Counted from the first letter of the stretch, positions 45,223 to 55,160 are shown. The stretch is DNA of 64,000 bases from Flavobacteriaceae bacterium UBA1682 (GCA_002320285.1 DCKE01000021.1:93779-157778); one strand, 5' to 3'. Program-made: numbers and translations. Notes: generated by a model not told the origin, from the sequence alone.

Positions 45223-46008
45223 TTAATAAATTCCTGTGTAGCCCTTCATGATCCCTCTCGAGGAATTTCGAATAAACATGATGATTTCGTCGCGTTCTGG
45301 AGTTGCCTCAAGATCTGCTTCAATAATACTTAAAGCTTGCGTAGTATTGTAATTCTTTTGATATAGAATTCTATAGATATCTTGAATTTCACGAATTTTC
45401 TCTGTACTAAAGCCACGTCTTCTAAGTCCTACGGAATTAATCCCGATAAAAGACAAAGGTTCTTTAGCCGCTTTTGCATAAGGAGGCACGTCTTTTCTCA
45501 ACAACGATCCACCAGAAATCATAGCGTGATCTCCGATATTGATAAATTGATGAACAGCAGTCAATCCACCAATAATAGCATGATTTCCTACAGTAACATG
45601 ACCGCCGAGCAATACGCCATTTACAATAATGACATTATCTCCGATATGACAGTCGTGTGCGATATGTGCCGTAGCCATCACCAAACAGTTCGAACCGATA
45701 GTGGTTTTTCCTGAGGCAATAGTTCCTCTGTTGATCGTGACACACTCTCTGATAGTAGTATGGTCTCCAATTATGGCTAGGGAATCTTCTCCTCCAAATT
45801 TTAAATCTTGAGGAACAGCTGATATAACAGCTCCTGGAAAAATATTACAATTTTTACCAATTCTAGCTCCCTCCATGATAGTAACGTTGGATCCTATCCA
45901 AGTCCCTTCTCCAATCTCAACATTATTATGAATCGTTGTAAAAGGTTCAATCACTACATTTTTAGCTATTTTTGCTCCTGGATGAACATAGGCTAAAGGT
46001 TGATTCAT
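45223..46008 (-). CDS. lpxA: UDP-N-acetylglucosamine acyltransferase
   Basis: 261 residues. First enzyme of lipid A synthesis. An N-terminal left-handed beta-helix of hexapeptides (AYVHPGAKIAKNVVIEPF, MATAHIAHDCHIGDNVII with the catalytic-type histidine, HVTVGNHAIIGGLTAVHQF) is followed by a helical C-domain (FSTEKIREIQDIYRILY). The order lpxD-lpxC/fabZ-lpxA-efp is the usual one in flavobacteria. The gene starts 11 bases after the lpxC-fabZ stop. Confidence 0.96.
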   Translation of the reverse strand: MNQPLAYVHPGAKIAKNVVIEPFTTIHNNVEIGEGTWIGSNVTIMEGARIGKNCNIFPGAVISAVPQDLKFGGEDSLAIIGDHTTIRECVTINRGTIASGKTTIGSNCLVMATAHIAHDCHIGDNVIIVNGVLLGGHVTVGNHAIIGGLTAVHQFINIGDHAMISGGSLLRKDVPPYAKAAKEPLSFIGINSVGLRRRGFSTEKIREIQDIYRILYQKNYNTTQALSIIEADLEATPERDEIIMFIRNSSRGIMKGYTGIY

Positions 46009-46019
46009 ACGATCGTTTT

Positions 46020-47411
46020 TTAATTTTGTTTTTTCACTATTTGCGCCATCAGTTCTGCTTCAGTGACAAGTTTTCCATTGGCATAAGCATTGGCTTGCAT
46101 ATGACAAATCCCTCTGCGGATAGGAGATAACAACTCCAATCTAAAAGTTAAAGTATCTCCTGGTAAAACTTTATGTTTAAATCTAACATTATCTATCTTC
46201 ATAAAATAAGTTAGGTAATTTTCTGGATCCGGAACCGAGCTCAAAATCAAGATACCTCCTGTCTGCGCCATTGCCTCAACGGTTAATACCCCTGGCATTA
46301 CTGGTGCTCCAGGAAAGTGCCCTACAAAGAAAGGCTCGTTCATCGTCACATTCTTAAGTCCGACAACATGTGTTTCAGACATTTCCAAAATTTTATCAAC
46401 CAATAAAAACGGAGGACGGTGTGGCAACATAGCCATAATCTGAGTCGTATCCATCAACGGTTCTTTATGCAAATCGTATACAGGCACCTGATTTCTCTTC
46501 TCGGCTTTGATGATTTTAGATAATTTTTTAGCAAATTGCGTATTGACAAAATGTCCTGGCTTATTAGCAATAACTTTTCCTCTAATACGAACTCCAACTA
46601 AAGCCAAATCACCGATTACGTCCAATAATTTATGACGAGCCGCCTCATTGGGATGATGCAAAGTCAAATTATCTAAAATACCGTTGGGTTTTACATTGAT
46701 GGTTTCTTTTCCAAAAACCAATTTAAGATTCTGCATGGTCTCTTCCGAGATATCTTTATCGACATAAACGATGGCATTGTTTAAATCCCCTCCCTTAATC
46801 AAACCGTGAGATAATAAAGTTTCTAATTCATGTAAAAAACTAAATGTTCTTGAATTGGCAATTTCGCTTTTAAAATCACTAAGAGACTTTAAAGTAGCAT
46901 TTTGAGTTCCCAATACCTTAGTACCAAAATCTACCATTGCGGTAACCTGATAGGTATCAGAAGGCATCAAAATAATTTCACTCCCAGAGGCTTCATCCAC
47001 ATAAGAAATCACTTCCTTAACAATGTATTCCTCTCTTTCTGCATCTTGTTCAACTATGCCTGCTTTTTCAACAGCTTCGACGAAATACTTAGATGATCCA
47101 TCCATTATCGGTGGTTCAGACGCATTGACTTCAATAATTACATTATCTAAATCACAACCCACCAAAGCAGCTAAAACATGTTCCGTGGTTTGTACTTTAA
47201 CACCTCTTTTCTCTAGATTGGTTCCTCTTTGCGTATTCACTACATAAGTAGCATCTGCTTCGATAACAGGGTATCCCTCCAAATCCATTCGTACAAATGA
47301 GAATCCATTATTGATTGGCGCTGGTTTCAATGTCATTTTGACTTGTTGTCCAGTGTGAAGTCCAACCCCTTCTAACGAAATTTCATTTTGGATGGTTTTT
47401 TGTTTAACCAT
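46020..47411 (-). CDS. LpxC-FabZ fusion: UDP-3-O-acyl-GlcNAc deacetylase plus 3-hydroxyacyl-ACP dehydratase
   Basis: A 463-residue two-domain protein. LpxC part (1-305): zinc ligands H78 (TEHVLAAL), H260 and D264 (RHKLLDVIGD), with the H287 loop (KPGHFVN). FabZ part (about 315-463): H365 in GHFPGAPVMPG and E379 in VEAMAQTGG. It joins the committed step of lipid A synthesis with the dehydratase that competes for the same hydroxyacyl-ACP pool. The fusion is characteristic of Bacteroidota. Confidence 0.96.
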   Translation of the reverse strand: MVKQKTIQNEISLEGVGLHTGQQVKMTLKPAPINNGFSFVRMDLEGYPVIEADATYVVNTQRGTNLEKRGVKVQTTEHVLAALVGCDLDNVIIEVNASEPPIMDGSSKYFVEAVEKAGIVEQDAEREEYIVKEVISYVDEASGSEIILMPSDTYQVTAMVDFGTKVLGTQNATLKSLSDFKSEIANSRTFSFLHELETLLSHGLIKGGDLNNAIVYVDKDISEETMQNLKLVFGKETINVKPNGILDNLTLHHPNEAARHKLLDVIGDLALVGVRIRGKVIANKPGHFVNTQFAKKLSKIIKAEKRNQVPVYDLHKEPLMDTTQIMAMLPHRPPFLLVDKILEMSETHVVGLKNVTMNEPFFVGHFPGAPVMPGVLTVEAMAQTGGILILSSVPDPENYLTYFMKIDNVRFKHKVLPGDTLTFRLELLSPIRRGICHMQANAYANGKLVTEAELMAQIVKKQN

Positions 47412-47467
47412 AGTAGTTTATTTTATTTTTAAACATTTTGCACACATTCCACTTTCTTGTCTATGTG

Positions 47468-48484
47468 TTATCTCTTTTTCAAATCTTCAATTTCCTGAAC
47501 GATTTTCGGTAAATTTTTAAAATGTATATAGGATTTTAAAAAATCATGATACGGTAGTTGTGGCGACCCCTGAACGGATTCGTTGTCGCTTAAACTCCTA
47601 GAAACTCCCGTTTGAGCCTGGATTTTGACATGATCGCCAATAACGATATGCCCAACTATGCCAACTTGCCCCCCTATCATGCAATACTTTCCTATTTTAG
47701 CTGATCCAGCGACACCGGTTTGCGAGGCAATTACGGTATGCTCACCAATTTCCACATTGTGTGCAATTTGAATTTGATTATCCAATTTCACTCCCTTGCG
47801 AATAAAGGTCGAACCCAAAGTAGCCCGATCGATGGTGGTGCCTGAACCAACTTCTACGTCGTCTTCGATGATTACATTACCGATTTGAGGAACTTTGGTA
47901 TAACTCCCGTCTTCTGACGGTGCAAAACCAAATCCGTCTGAACCGATAATCGATCCCGAATGAAAGGTACAATTTTTTCCAATAATGGTCTCCGAATAAA
48001 TTCGAACTCCAGCAAATAATACGGTATTATCTCCAATAACCACATTGTCTCCAACAAAGGTATTGGGATATATTTTTACATTGTTTCCTATTTTAGTGTT
48101 TTTTCCAATATAACTAAAACTGCCCAAATACAGATCATCGCCATAAACCACCCCCTCAGACAATACGGAAGGCTGTTCTATACCCGATTTCATCAACTTT
48201 ACTTGATTATAATATTCCAATACTTTAGAAAAAGATTTATAGGCATCGTCAACTTTAATCAAAGTTGTCGTGATCTCATGCTCCGGCTCAAAGCTATTAT
48301 TTACAATAACAACCGAGGCTTTGGTAGTATATATATGGCTTAAATATTTTGGATTGGCTAAGAAAGTCAGTGAACCTTCAGTTCCCTCTTCGATTTTGGC
48401 CAATCTATGGACCTCAATCGTAGGATCTCCTACAACCTCACCATCTAAAACGCTCGCTATTTGTCCTGCTGTTATTTTCATCAC
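47468..48484 (-). CDS. lpxD: UDP-3-O-(3-hydroxyacyl)glucosamine N-acyltransferase
   Basis: The 338-residue main LpxD: N-terminal uridine-binding domain (residues 1-100), a hexapeptide beta-helix (YIGKNTKIGNNVKIYPNTFV, RIYSETIIGKNC, IDNQIQIAHNVEIG with the catalytic-type histidine) and a C-terminal helix (FKNLPKIVQEIEDLKKR). It adds the N-linked acyl chain in lipid A synthesis. Second gene of the operon, 27 bases after the HD gene. Confidence 0.95.
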   Translation of the reverse strand: MMKITAGQIASVLDGEVVGDPTIEVHRLAKIEEGTEGSLTFLANPKYLSHIYTTKASVVIVNNSFEPEHEITTTLIKVDDAYKSFSKVLEYYNQVKLMKSGIEQPSVLSEGVVYGDDLYLGSFSYIGKNTKIGNNVKIYPNTFVGDNVVIGDNTVLFAGVRIYSETIIGKNCTFHSGSIIGSDGFGFAPSEDGSYTKVPQIGNVIIEDDVEVGSGTTIDRATLGSTFIRKGVKLDNQIQIAHNVEIGEHTVIASQTGVAGSAKIGKYCMIGGQVGIVGHIVIGDHVKIQAQTGVSRSLSDNESVQGSPQLPYHDFLKSYIHFKNLPKIVQEIEDLKKR

Positions 48485-48511
48485 CGCAAAAATATAAAAT
48501 ATAATTGAAAT

Positions 48512-49747
48512 TTAAGTTTCTAATAAGGTTTTTGGGTAACAAACAAAATACTTTGTTACCGGTTTGGACAGTGCTTTTAGATTTAATTGATCGGAAGCTT
48601 CTAAAACATCGATAACTTCTTTACTTTTTTTCAAAATTCTAATCGGTTCTTCCGTTTTTTTATACGCTTGATTCTTTACCTTCCCTTTAAAAATAAAATA
48701 ACTGGCCTCCTCCTTACTCAAATTTTTTAGGGTCATCCATTTTAATCGCATCTCCTCCACCTCTTCTTTAGAAACTTTCTCCGAAATTAATCTAATTTTT
48801 AACAAATCACGATTAATTATCATTCTACTTAGTTCTGACAACACATAATCTTCATGAAATTGCCAACTTTTTAGAGCTCCAATGATATCAGAGTCATCTA
48901 AAAGCGCAAATTGCTCTAAAGCTTTCAAGTCAAAAGTTTGTTCAGAAATCTGATTCTGTAAGAAAAATTGCAGTGCATTACTGCACCATAAAGTAGTTCC
49001 TTTATGCGTAAGTTCCTTAGCTCTCTTGAGTATACGCATCAAGATCAATTCAGCACAGACGCTGGTTTTATGCAAATAAGCCTGCCAATACATCAATCTT
49101 CGTGCAACGATAAACTTCTCGACAGAGTAAATGCCTTTTTCTTCAACCACTAAGGTATCGTCTTCGACATTAATCATCTGAATTAAACGTTCGGAATTGA
49201 TGTTTCCCTCCGCCACGCCACTGTAAAAACTATCTCTCTTAAGATAATCCATACGATCCATATCCAATTGACTGGAAATCAATTGCAACATAAATTTACG
49301 ATGATACTGCCCTTTAAAAATCTGAATTGCCAAAGACAATTCGCCTTTAAAGGTCTCGTTTAATTGGTCCATAAACAATAGCGATATCGCTTCATGCGAC
49401 ACCTTTTCAACGATACTGTGTTCCATGGCATGCGAAAAAGGTCCATGACCAATATCGTGCAATAAAATAGCTATATAAAGGGCTTTTTCTTCTTCTGGAG
49501 AAATTTGTATATTTTTGGATCGAAGTACCTGAACGGCCTTTTGCATGATATGCATACAACCTAAAGCGTGATGAAAACGGGTGTGGTGTGCTCCGGGATA
49601 AACTAAATAAGACATTCCCATTTGAGAAATCCTTCTCAAGCGTTGAAAATAAGGATGTTCTATCAGGTCATACAATAAAGTATTGGGTATGGTAATGAAT
49701 CCGTAAATAGGATCGTTTAATATCTTCAGTTTGTTTATAGTAGCCAA
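48512..49747 (-). CDS. HD-domain phosphohydrolase (dGTPase-like)
   Basis: 411 residues from a TTG at 49747 giving MATINKLKILNDPIYGFI. The HD motif lies in ILLHDIGHGPFSHAMEH, and the histidine in TRFHHALG precedes it; later ligands sit in the QLDMDRMDYLKRDS block. This is the SAMHD1/dNTPase-like HD family. The longer GTG start at 49798 would lie inside the hutH terminator hairpin, and an exact -7 box at 49769-49776 supports the TTG. First gene of the lipid A operon. Confidence 0.85.
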   Translation of the reverse strand: MATINKLKILNDPIYGFITIPNTLLYDLIEHPYFQRLRRISQMGMSYLVYPGAHHTRFHHALGCMHIMQKAVQVLRSKNIQISPEEEKALYIAILLHDIGHGPFSHAMEHSIVEKVSHEAISLLFMDQLNETFKGELSLAIQIFKGQYHRKFMLQLISSQLDMDRMDYLKRDSFYSGVAEGNINSERLIQMINVEDDTLVVEEKGIYSVEKFIVARRLMYWQAYLHKTSVCAELILMRILKRAKELTHKGTTLWCSNALQFFLQNQISEQTFDLKALEQFALLDDSDIIGALKSWQFHEDYVLSELSRMIINRDLLKIRLISEKVSKEEVEEMRLKWMTLKNLSKEEASYFIFKGKVKNQAYKKTEEPIRILKKSKEVIDVLEASDQLNLKALSKPVTKYFVCYPKTLLET

Positions 49748-49768
49748 AAGCAGTTGTTTTAATCCAAA

Positions 49769-49776
49769 CAAAGATA
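49769..49776 (-). promoter_or_regulatory. -7 element (TATCTTTG) of the HD-lpx operon
   Basis: An exact TAnnTTTG on the minus strand. The predicted transcript start near 49763 lies about 16 bases before the TTG start at 49747 and downstream of the GTG at 49798. Confidence 0.6.
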
Positions 49777-49784
49777 GGAATATA

Positions 49785-49824
49785 TAAAAAAAAACCACAC
49801 TTTTTAACTACAAAAGTGTGGTTT
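49785..49824 (-). terminator. Terminator of hutH
   Basis: AAACCACACTTTT (49792-49804) pairs with AAAAGTGTGGTTT (49812-49824); on the minus strand a U-run follows. Confidence 0.92.
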
Positions 49825-49846
49825 AGTATATTATTATATAAACGGT

Positions 49847-51355
49847 TTAATAAAAAACCTCTGAATCAATTTCGAATGAATTCAAAAAGGCAATTGATTT
49901 TTGAATATCGTAGTGCAAAATGCGGTCTTCACTAACAAAAGGCACATCCTGTCTATAGATACCAATAAAAGACTCGATCAATTCACTGGATTTTAAAGGT
50001 CTTCTAAATTCTAAAGCCTGACTCGCATTCATCAACTCGATAGCCAAAATACGCTCTAGGTTTTCAAGGATCCTAAGTGTCTTTGTTGCACCATTTGCCC
50101 CCATACTCACATGATCCTCTTGCCCATTACTGGAAACAATACTGTCAACACTAGCAGGCGTAGCTAATTGTTTGTTTTGACTAACTATACTAGCAGCAGT
50201 ATATTGAGGAATCATAAAGCCCGAATTTAATCCTGGATCATTAACTAAGAAAGGAGGTAAACCTCTAGTTCCCGAAATCAATTGATAGGTTCTTCGTTCG
50301 GATATATTCCCTAATTCCGCCAATGCTATTCCCAAGAAATCCAATCCCAAAGCCAACGGTTGTCCATGGAAATTACCCCCCGAGATAATTAAATCTTGGT
50401 TGTAAAACACATTGGGGTTATCCGTAACAGAATTGATTTCTGTTTTAAAGATCTTAGATACATAATCAATAGTGTCTTTAGAAGCTCCATGTACTTGAGG
50501 AATACATCTAAAAGAGTACGGATCTTGAACGTGCTCTTTCGCTTGCGCAATAATCTGACTCCCCTCTAACACCTCATTAAAAAACTGAGCCGTCAGTATC
50601 TGTCCTTTATGTGGACGCACCAAATGAATCAATTCGTTAAACGGTTCTATACGTCCGTCAAACGCTTCTAAAGAAACCGCTCCAATCAAATCTGCTAGAT
50701 AAGATAATTTCTGCGATTTCATCAAGATATAACAACCATAAGCACTCATAAACTGCGTACCGTTCAATAGCGCTAACCCTTCTTTGGATTGCAATTTAAT
50801 AGGCTCCCAATTGAACTGAGCCAATACGGATTTTGCATCCTGCCTAACTCCCTGATAATACACCTCACCCTCACCGATCAATGGTAAAGACAAATGAGCC
50901 AACGGAGCTAAATCACCCGAAGCACCAAGCGATCCTTGATTGTAAATTACCGGCAATATGTCTGAATTGTAAAAATCCACCAAGCGTTCCACAGTAAGCA
51001 ATTGCACCCCCGAATTACCGAAACTCAAAGATTTTATTTTCAACAGCAACATAATCTTCACTATGCTTTCCGGAACCAGTTCGCCGGTACCACAAGCATG
51101 AGACATCACCAAGTTTTCCTGTAATTTAGATAGATTTTCCGTGTCAATTTTTACATTACACAACGATCCAAAACCCGTGTTTATACCGTAAATCGGTGCG
51201 TCTTGCGTGCTCATTTTCTCATCTAAATAAGCTCTGCAATTTTCAATATTTGCCCTAGCTTCTTCTGAGAGTTGAATTTTTTGATTTTCTATAATTATTT
51301 TCTGAAGTGTTTCCAATGAAAAAACGTCAGAACTTATATAATGTATTTCTTCCAT
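49847..51355 (-). CDS. hutH: Histidine ammonia-lyase
   Basis: 502 residues. The MIO cofactor forms from A145-S146-G147 in NQGSLGASGDLAPL. The Tyr loop IYGINTGFG (55-63) and the MSHACGTGE segment match the histidine rather than the phenylalanine/tyrosine lyase type (SH in place of the FL/LI pair). It releases ammonia from histidine to give urocanate. hutU, hutI and hutG are not here, so either the rest of the pathway lies elsewhere or the enzyme has another role. It is monocistronic. Confidence 0.9.
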   Translation of the reverse strand: MEEIHYISSDVFSLETLQKIIIENQKIQLSEEARANIENCRAYLDEKMSTQDAPIYGINTGFGSLCNVKIDTENLSKLQENLVMSHACGTGELVPESIVKIMLLLKIKSLSFGNSGVQLLTVERLVDFYNSDILPVIYNQGSLGASGDLAPLAHLSLPLIGEGEVYYQGVRQDAKSVLAQFNWEPIKLQSKEGLALLNGTQFMSAYGCYILMKSQKLSYLADLIGAVSLEAFDGRIEPFNELIHLVRPHKGQILTAQFFNEVLEGSQIIAQAKEHVQDPYSFRCIPQVHGASKDTIDYVSKIFKTEINSVTDNPNVFYNQDLIISGGNFHGQPLALGLDFLGIALAELGNISERRTYQLISGTRGLPPFLVNDPGLNSGFMIPQYTAASIVSQNKQLATPASVDSIVSSNGQEDHVSMGANGATKTLRILENLERILAIELMNASQALEFRRPLKSSELIESFIGIYRQDVPFVSEDRILHYDIQKSIAFLNSFEIDSEVFY

Positions 51356-51457
51356 TATGGTTCTTGTATTAAAAAGTCAAATTTCATCATTAAGAGTTTA
51401 AAAAGCAACTATTAATTCTAAAATGACACACTTATTTACAAATAATATTCGAGCGGC

Positions 51458-52222
51458 CTATCTGGTAAATAATAATTTTGTCTGTGAAGACTCTGAGGCA
51501 CTAAACGCATATCCATCTAAATTAAAACCCTTTAACTGATCTATCGTTTCCACTTGATGATCTACGATATACCGAACCATCATCCCTCTGGCTTTTTTTG
51601 CAAAAAAACTAATAGACTTTAACTTACCCGCTCTTAATTCTTTGAAATCTGGAGTTATTAAAGTGCCGATAAGGTTTTTTTTATCAACTGCCGAAAAATA
51701 TTCCACACTGGCTAAATTCACCAACAACTCTCCTTTTTTCATCTCTTTATTTAATTCGGCAGTAACCAACGGTTTCCAAAACTCATGGAGGTTTGCCGAA
51801 TCACCAACCGGCATTTTCGTTCCCATTTCCAATCGATAAGGCTCTATTTGATCAAAAGGCTTTAACAACCCATACAAGCCCGAAAGTATTCGCAGTTTTT
51901 TTTGCAACACAGCTGTTTGATCTTCTTTTAATGTATAAGCATCTAATCCGCTATACACATCTCCATTAAAAGCATAAATAGCTGCTCGAATCTGGTCTGA
52001 AGCACCTTTAGCAACCAGTTTCCTCTGTTGATTTCTCGTCCAATTAAGTTCCGCCAATTTATCGGATATATGCATCAATTCAGCCAAATCTTTCTGACTA
52101 TAACTCTTTAAAACTTCATTCACCACTGCGGTCTGTTGTTTAAAAACAGGTACTGTCTTATGATCAAAGGGAACTGGGCTTTTATAGTCTAATGACTTGG
52201 CTGGAGAAATTAGTATTTTCAT
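51458..52222 (-). CDS. yaaA: Peroxide stress protein YaaA
   Basis: A 254-residue DUF328/UPF0246 protein: MKILISPAKSLDYKSPVP at the start, then the Y-SGL and LSGLYGLLKPFD blocks and VEYFSAVD. In E. coli YaaA lowers free iron and protects DNA during peroxide stress. An exact -7 box (TATCTTTG, minus, 52247-52254) lies 25 bases before the ATG. Confidence 0.93.
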   Translation of the reverse strand: MKILISPAKSLDYKSPVPFDHKTVPVFKQQTAVVNEVLKSYSQKDLAELMHISDKLAELNWTRNQQRKLVAKGASDQIRAAIYAFNGDVYSGLDAYTLKEDQTAVLQKKLRILSGLYGLLKPFDQIEPYRLEMGTKMPVGDSANLHEFWKPLVTAELNKEMKKGELLVNLASVEYFSAVDKKNLIGTLITPDFKELRAGKLKSISFFAKKARGMMVRYIVDHQVETIDQLKGFNLDGYAFSASESSQTKLLFTR

Positions 52223-52335
52223 TTGATTTATGTCTTAATATCTTTTCAAAGATAAATATTATTAGTCGTTTCACCTCTTTCAAGCAATTACAAATATGGA
52301 GAAAGTTATCGATTTACGGTCAGCAGCATACTTAG

Positions 52336-53340
52336 TTATTGCCCCTGAATTCGAGTCCAAAGTCTTTTGATCAACAATACCCCATCTCTTTTATCTTTAA
52401 CTACTTCCTTAGCTTTCCAATTTCCGTCACCATTTTGAAACAAGTGATAACTAAAAGCAAATTGAATATCCTGTGGATCATTTTTCAATAACCCAAATCT
52501 CAAATCATTAAAATACAATTGTCCTTTAGACTTTGAAATAACGTATTCCCCTTCGGACAAGTCAATCAACTTTTGCACGATCGGTTCAGCGTAAATATGC
52601 TCAATCAGATACCTGTTTTTAGCATATTGTTGGTATTGAATATCCGAACTGTCAAAAAAAGAGTAATCGCCAATCCAATAAGCAGAATCGGTCTCCACGA
52701 TACCGTTCCACAAAATAGTATTAAACGCGGTAGGCTTTACAACCAGAGAATGATAACTAACATCACGGCGTTCTAAACTGTCTTTAAACTCGATATACGC
52801 AAAATATTTCAACACCAAGGTGAGCAATAGGTATGCCGAACTCACTAGAATTCCGTAGTTATTCCACCTCATTCTGCGTTTCATATCTTTTTTCTCCCAC
52901 ATAGAGAGACCTAAGAAAACCGCAAAGGGAATCGTATAAAGCGGATCAACAACAAAAATAGATTTAAACGCGAAGGAATACGTCCAAGGCCATAATACTT
53001 GCGTGCCCCAAGTGGTGAAAACATCCAAAAAAGAATGCGTCACCAGGGCTAAAAACACCAGATTAAAACCCTCTTTAAACGTCACTCCTTTACTTTTATC
53101 TATTCGAAAGATACCGTATCCCAGCAAAACAGCTAATACTGCCGCAAATACAAAAGAGTGACTGACACCTCTGTGTATTCCCAGAGCCTCTATTGGATCT
53201 AATAATTTTCCTGCTAGAATATCTAAATCGGGAATAGTCGCAGCGATCGCACCGTAGACCACCGCTTTATTTTTAATTTTTGTCCCTAGAACTGCATTTC
53301 CAACCGCTGCCCCTAAAACAATTTGGGAAAGAGAATCCAT
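52336..53340 (-). CDS. YdjM/DUF457 membrane-bound metal-dependent hydrolase
   Basis: 334 residues. N-terminal DUF457 domain with MDSLSQIVLGAAVGNA, TIPDLDILAGK and HRGVSHSFV, where the Asp and His residues form a likely metal site at the membrane; four to five helices, then a soluble C-terminal domain of about 150 residues. E. coli YdjM belongs to the same family and is LexA-controlled; no LexA-like box is seen here. Confidence 0.82.
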   Translation of the reverse strand: MDSLSQIVLGAAVGNAVLGTKIKNKAVVYGAIAATIPDLDILAGKLLDPIEALGIHRGVSHSFVFAAVLAVLLGYGIFRIDKSKGVTFKEGFNLVFLALVTHSFLDVFTTWGTQVLWPWTYSFAFKSIFVVDPLYTIPFAVFLGLSMWEKKDMKRRMRWNNYGILVSSAYLLLTLVLKYFAYIEFKDSLERRDVSYHSLVVKPTAFNTILWNGIVETDSAYWIGDYSFFDSSDIQYQQYAKNRYLIEHIYAEPIVQKLIDLSEGEYVISKSKGQLYFNDLRFGLLKNDPQDIQFAFSYHLFQNGDGNWKAKEVVKDKRDGVLLIKRLWTRIQGQ

Positions 53341-53364
53341 AAAAAAACACTGATAAATAAGTAT

Positions 53365-53389
53365 AAAAAAAACCGCCCTAAGGCAGTTT
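53365..53389 (-). terminator. Terminator after the Lrp-family gene
   Basis: On the minus strand AAACTGCC pairs with GGCGGTTT, with one G-U pair and a TTAG loop, followed by a U-run (A-run 53365-53372). Confidence 0.8.
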
Positions 53390-53415
53390 AGTAATTGATT
53401 TTTTTCGCTTAACTA

Positions 53416-53895
53416 CTATAGTTCTTTGAAGATAGTGTGCATTAAACGTTTTTTATCATTAATGCTTTCTTCAAGAGAAATCATTGACTCTGTTCTGTAA
53501 ACCCCCTCAATATCATCGATCAAATAAATAACCTCTTTGGCATGACGAGTGTCCTTTGCTCTAATCTTACAGAAAATATTAAATTTACCAGTAGTAACGT
53601 GAGCAACAGTAACGAAAGGAATTTCATTAATTCTTTCCAATACAAATTTAGTCTGAGAAGTATTGTGCAAGAAGATTCCAATATATGCAATAAAAGAATA
53701 TCCTAATTTCTCATAATCTAAGGTAAGAGATGATCCTTGAATTATCCCTGCATCCTCCATTTTCTTAACACGAACATGAACTGTTCCTGCGGATATCAAA
53801 AGCTTCTTTGCAATATCTGTAAAGGGTACTCTTGTGTTGTCAATCAACATATCCAAAATTTGATGATCTATCTCATCTAATCGAAACTTACTCAT
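53416..53895 (-). CDS. Lrp/AsnC-family transcriptional regulator
   Basis: 159 residues: winged helix-turn-helix (LDEIDHQILDMLIDNTRVPF, then DIAKKLLISAGTVHVRVKKM) and a ligand-binding RAM domain (VTVAHVTTGKFNIFCKIRAKD). It probably senses an amino acid as an octamer. The target genes are unknown; it stands alone with its own -7 box (TATTTTTG, minus, 53930-53937) and terminator. Confidence 0.93.
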   Translation of the reverse strand: MSKFRLDEIDHQILDMLIDNTRVPFTDIAKKLLISAGTVHVRVKKMEDAGIIQGSSLTLDYEKLGYSFIAYIGIFLHNTSQTKFVLERINEIPFVTVAHVTTGKFNIFCKIRAKDTRHAKEVIYLIDDIEGVYRTESMISLEESINDKKRLMHTIFKEL

Positions 53896-53977
53896 AAATC
53901 AATAATTTATCTAATTCTAATTTGAACTACAAAAATACTACAAAAAAACAGTGATATTTAGTAAATTCATCGTTTTA

Positions 53978-55132
53978 TTATTTTTTTAGCAATTCGTTAA
54001 CACTTAAAGACCCCAAATCAATCAAATCTAATAGATTTCTATCAATTAATTCATTTACATCCGAAGCAACGACTTTCCATCTGACCGGCGCATCTATAAT
54101 TAAATGTGCCTGTAACCCGTCTTTTTGATTGACCGCAACAATTGTTGGGACAAAACTAACCATTTTATCTTTCAAAACTTCACTATACTGTACCCAAACC
54201 CAATCTTTTTTATCAGAATCGCCACCTTTAGAAAGCACATTTGTGAATAATACATCTCTAAATGTTTTTTCGTTTTCGGGTATCACAAGATAATCATTTA
54301 TTATTAGATTTCTGTTTTTTTTAGATATAATATTTGTTAAAACTGTTAATAGCGATCGAAAAACCTCCCTTCTTGTGTTTTCTCTTTCATAATCCCTATT
54401 AAAATGACCCGCTTCAAACAAAATCGTCGGAACTCCTAAAGCCTGAAAACAATCACCAATACAATTTAAATTAAAGCCGTCATCGAATCGCCCTATACTA
54501 TTAGGTAGATACTTTTGCAACTCCTGATTCATCGCTGCAATCAACAGCATCGCTTCTAAACGACACGAATTCACCTCGCGAGCTTCATTATAAGAAGGCG
54601 CCAAAAAGGAAATAGTCGCAGGATTTGCCGTTTTACCAGCAGCAAAAATCGTTCTTTGATCGTGCAGATTAAAAGCATAATCCGGATTAAACTGATCGAA
54701 TAAAAATCGAATACACTTACTTTCTGGCTGAGTTAAATCAACCGAATCTCGATTCAAATCAACTTGATTGGCATTGACACGAGTATACATTTCCGCCCCG
54801 TCAGGATTTAAAACAGGAACAATCAACAGCGAAAAATGAGCTTTAAAAGTGACTGCTAAGGGATCGTCTGAATTTAGAAAATGAAGCAAATCCACAACGG
54901 CCTTGGTCGTCGTTGCTTCATTTCCGTGCATCTGCGACCACATCAAAATCCGAGTTGTTCCACTGCCAATTTCCACCGATTTAATAGGTTTTTCCAACAC
55001 GGAAAAGCCCGCTACAGCAATCTTAAAATCAACCGACAACTCCTTATACAAAACCTCTAAATCTTCTGCCGTCACATACCTGCCATAAACCACATCAGAT
55101 TTATAAGTATTCACTATACTATCTATATTCAT
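53978..55132 (-). CDS. M14-family zinc carboxypeptidase-like protein
   Basis: 384 residues. Zinc ligands H69 and E72 in QMHGNEATT, the substrate-binding NPDGAEMYTRVNA/LNRD block, a later FNLHDQR with the third histidine, and the catalytic glutamate in LFEAGHFN. No signal peptide is seen, so it may act in the cytoplasm on peptides or murein fragments. Transcribed away from the XRE regulator across an array of palindromic sites. Confidence 0.82.
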   Translation of the reverse strand: MNIDSIVNTYKSDVVYGRYVTAEDLEVLYKELSVDFKIAVAGFSVLEKPIKSVEIGSGTTRILMWSQMHGNEATTTKAVVDLLHFLNSDDPLAVTFKAHFSLLIVPVLNPDGAEMYTRVNANQVDLNRDSVDLTQPESKCIRFLFDQFNPDYAFNLHDQRTIFAAGKTANPATISFLAPSYNEAREVNSCRLEAMLLIAAMNQELQKYLPNSIGRFDDGFNLNCIGDCFQALGVPTILFEAGHFNRDYERENTRREVFRSLLTVLTNIISKKNRNLIINDYLVIPENEKTFRDVLFTNVLSKGGDSDKKDWVWVQYSEVLKDKMVSFVPTIVAVNQKDGLQAHLIIDAPVRWKVVASDVNELIDRNLLDLIDLGSLSVNELLKK

Positions 55133-55148
55133 GTCCTTATTTTACGAG

Positions 55149-55160
55149 TTACAAATGTAA
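55149..55160. promoter_or_regulatory. Palindromic site 1 of the XRE/M14 intergenic array
   Basis: TTACA-AA-TGTAA. On the minus strand it contains TACATTTG (55152-55159), a perfect -7 element 20 bases before the carboxypeptidase ATG. Confidence 0.6.
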
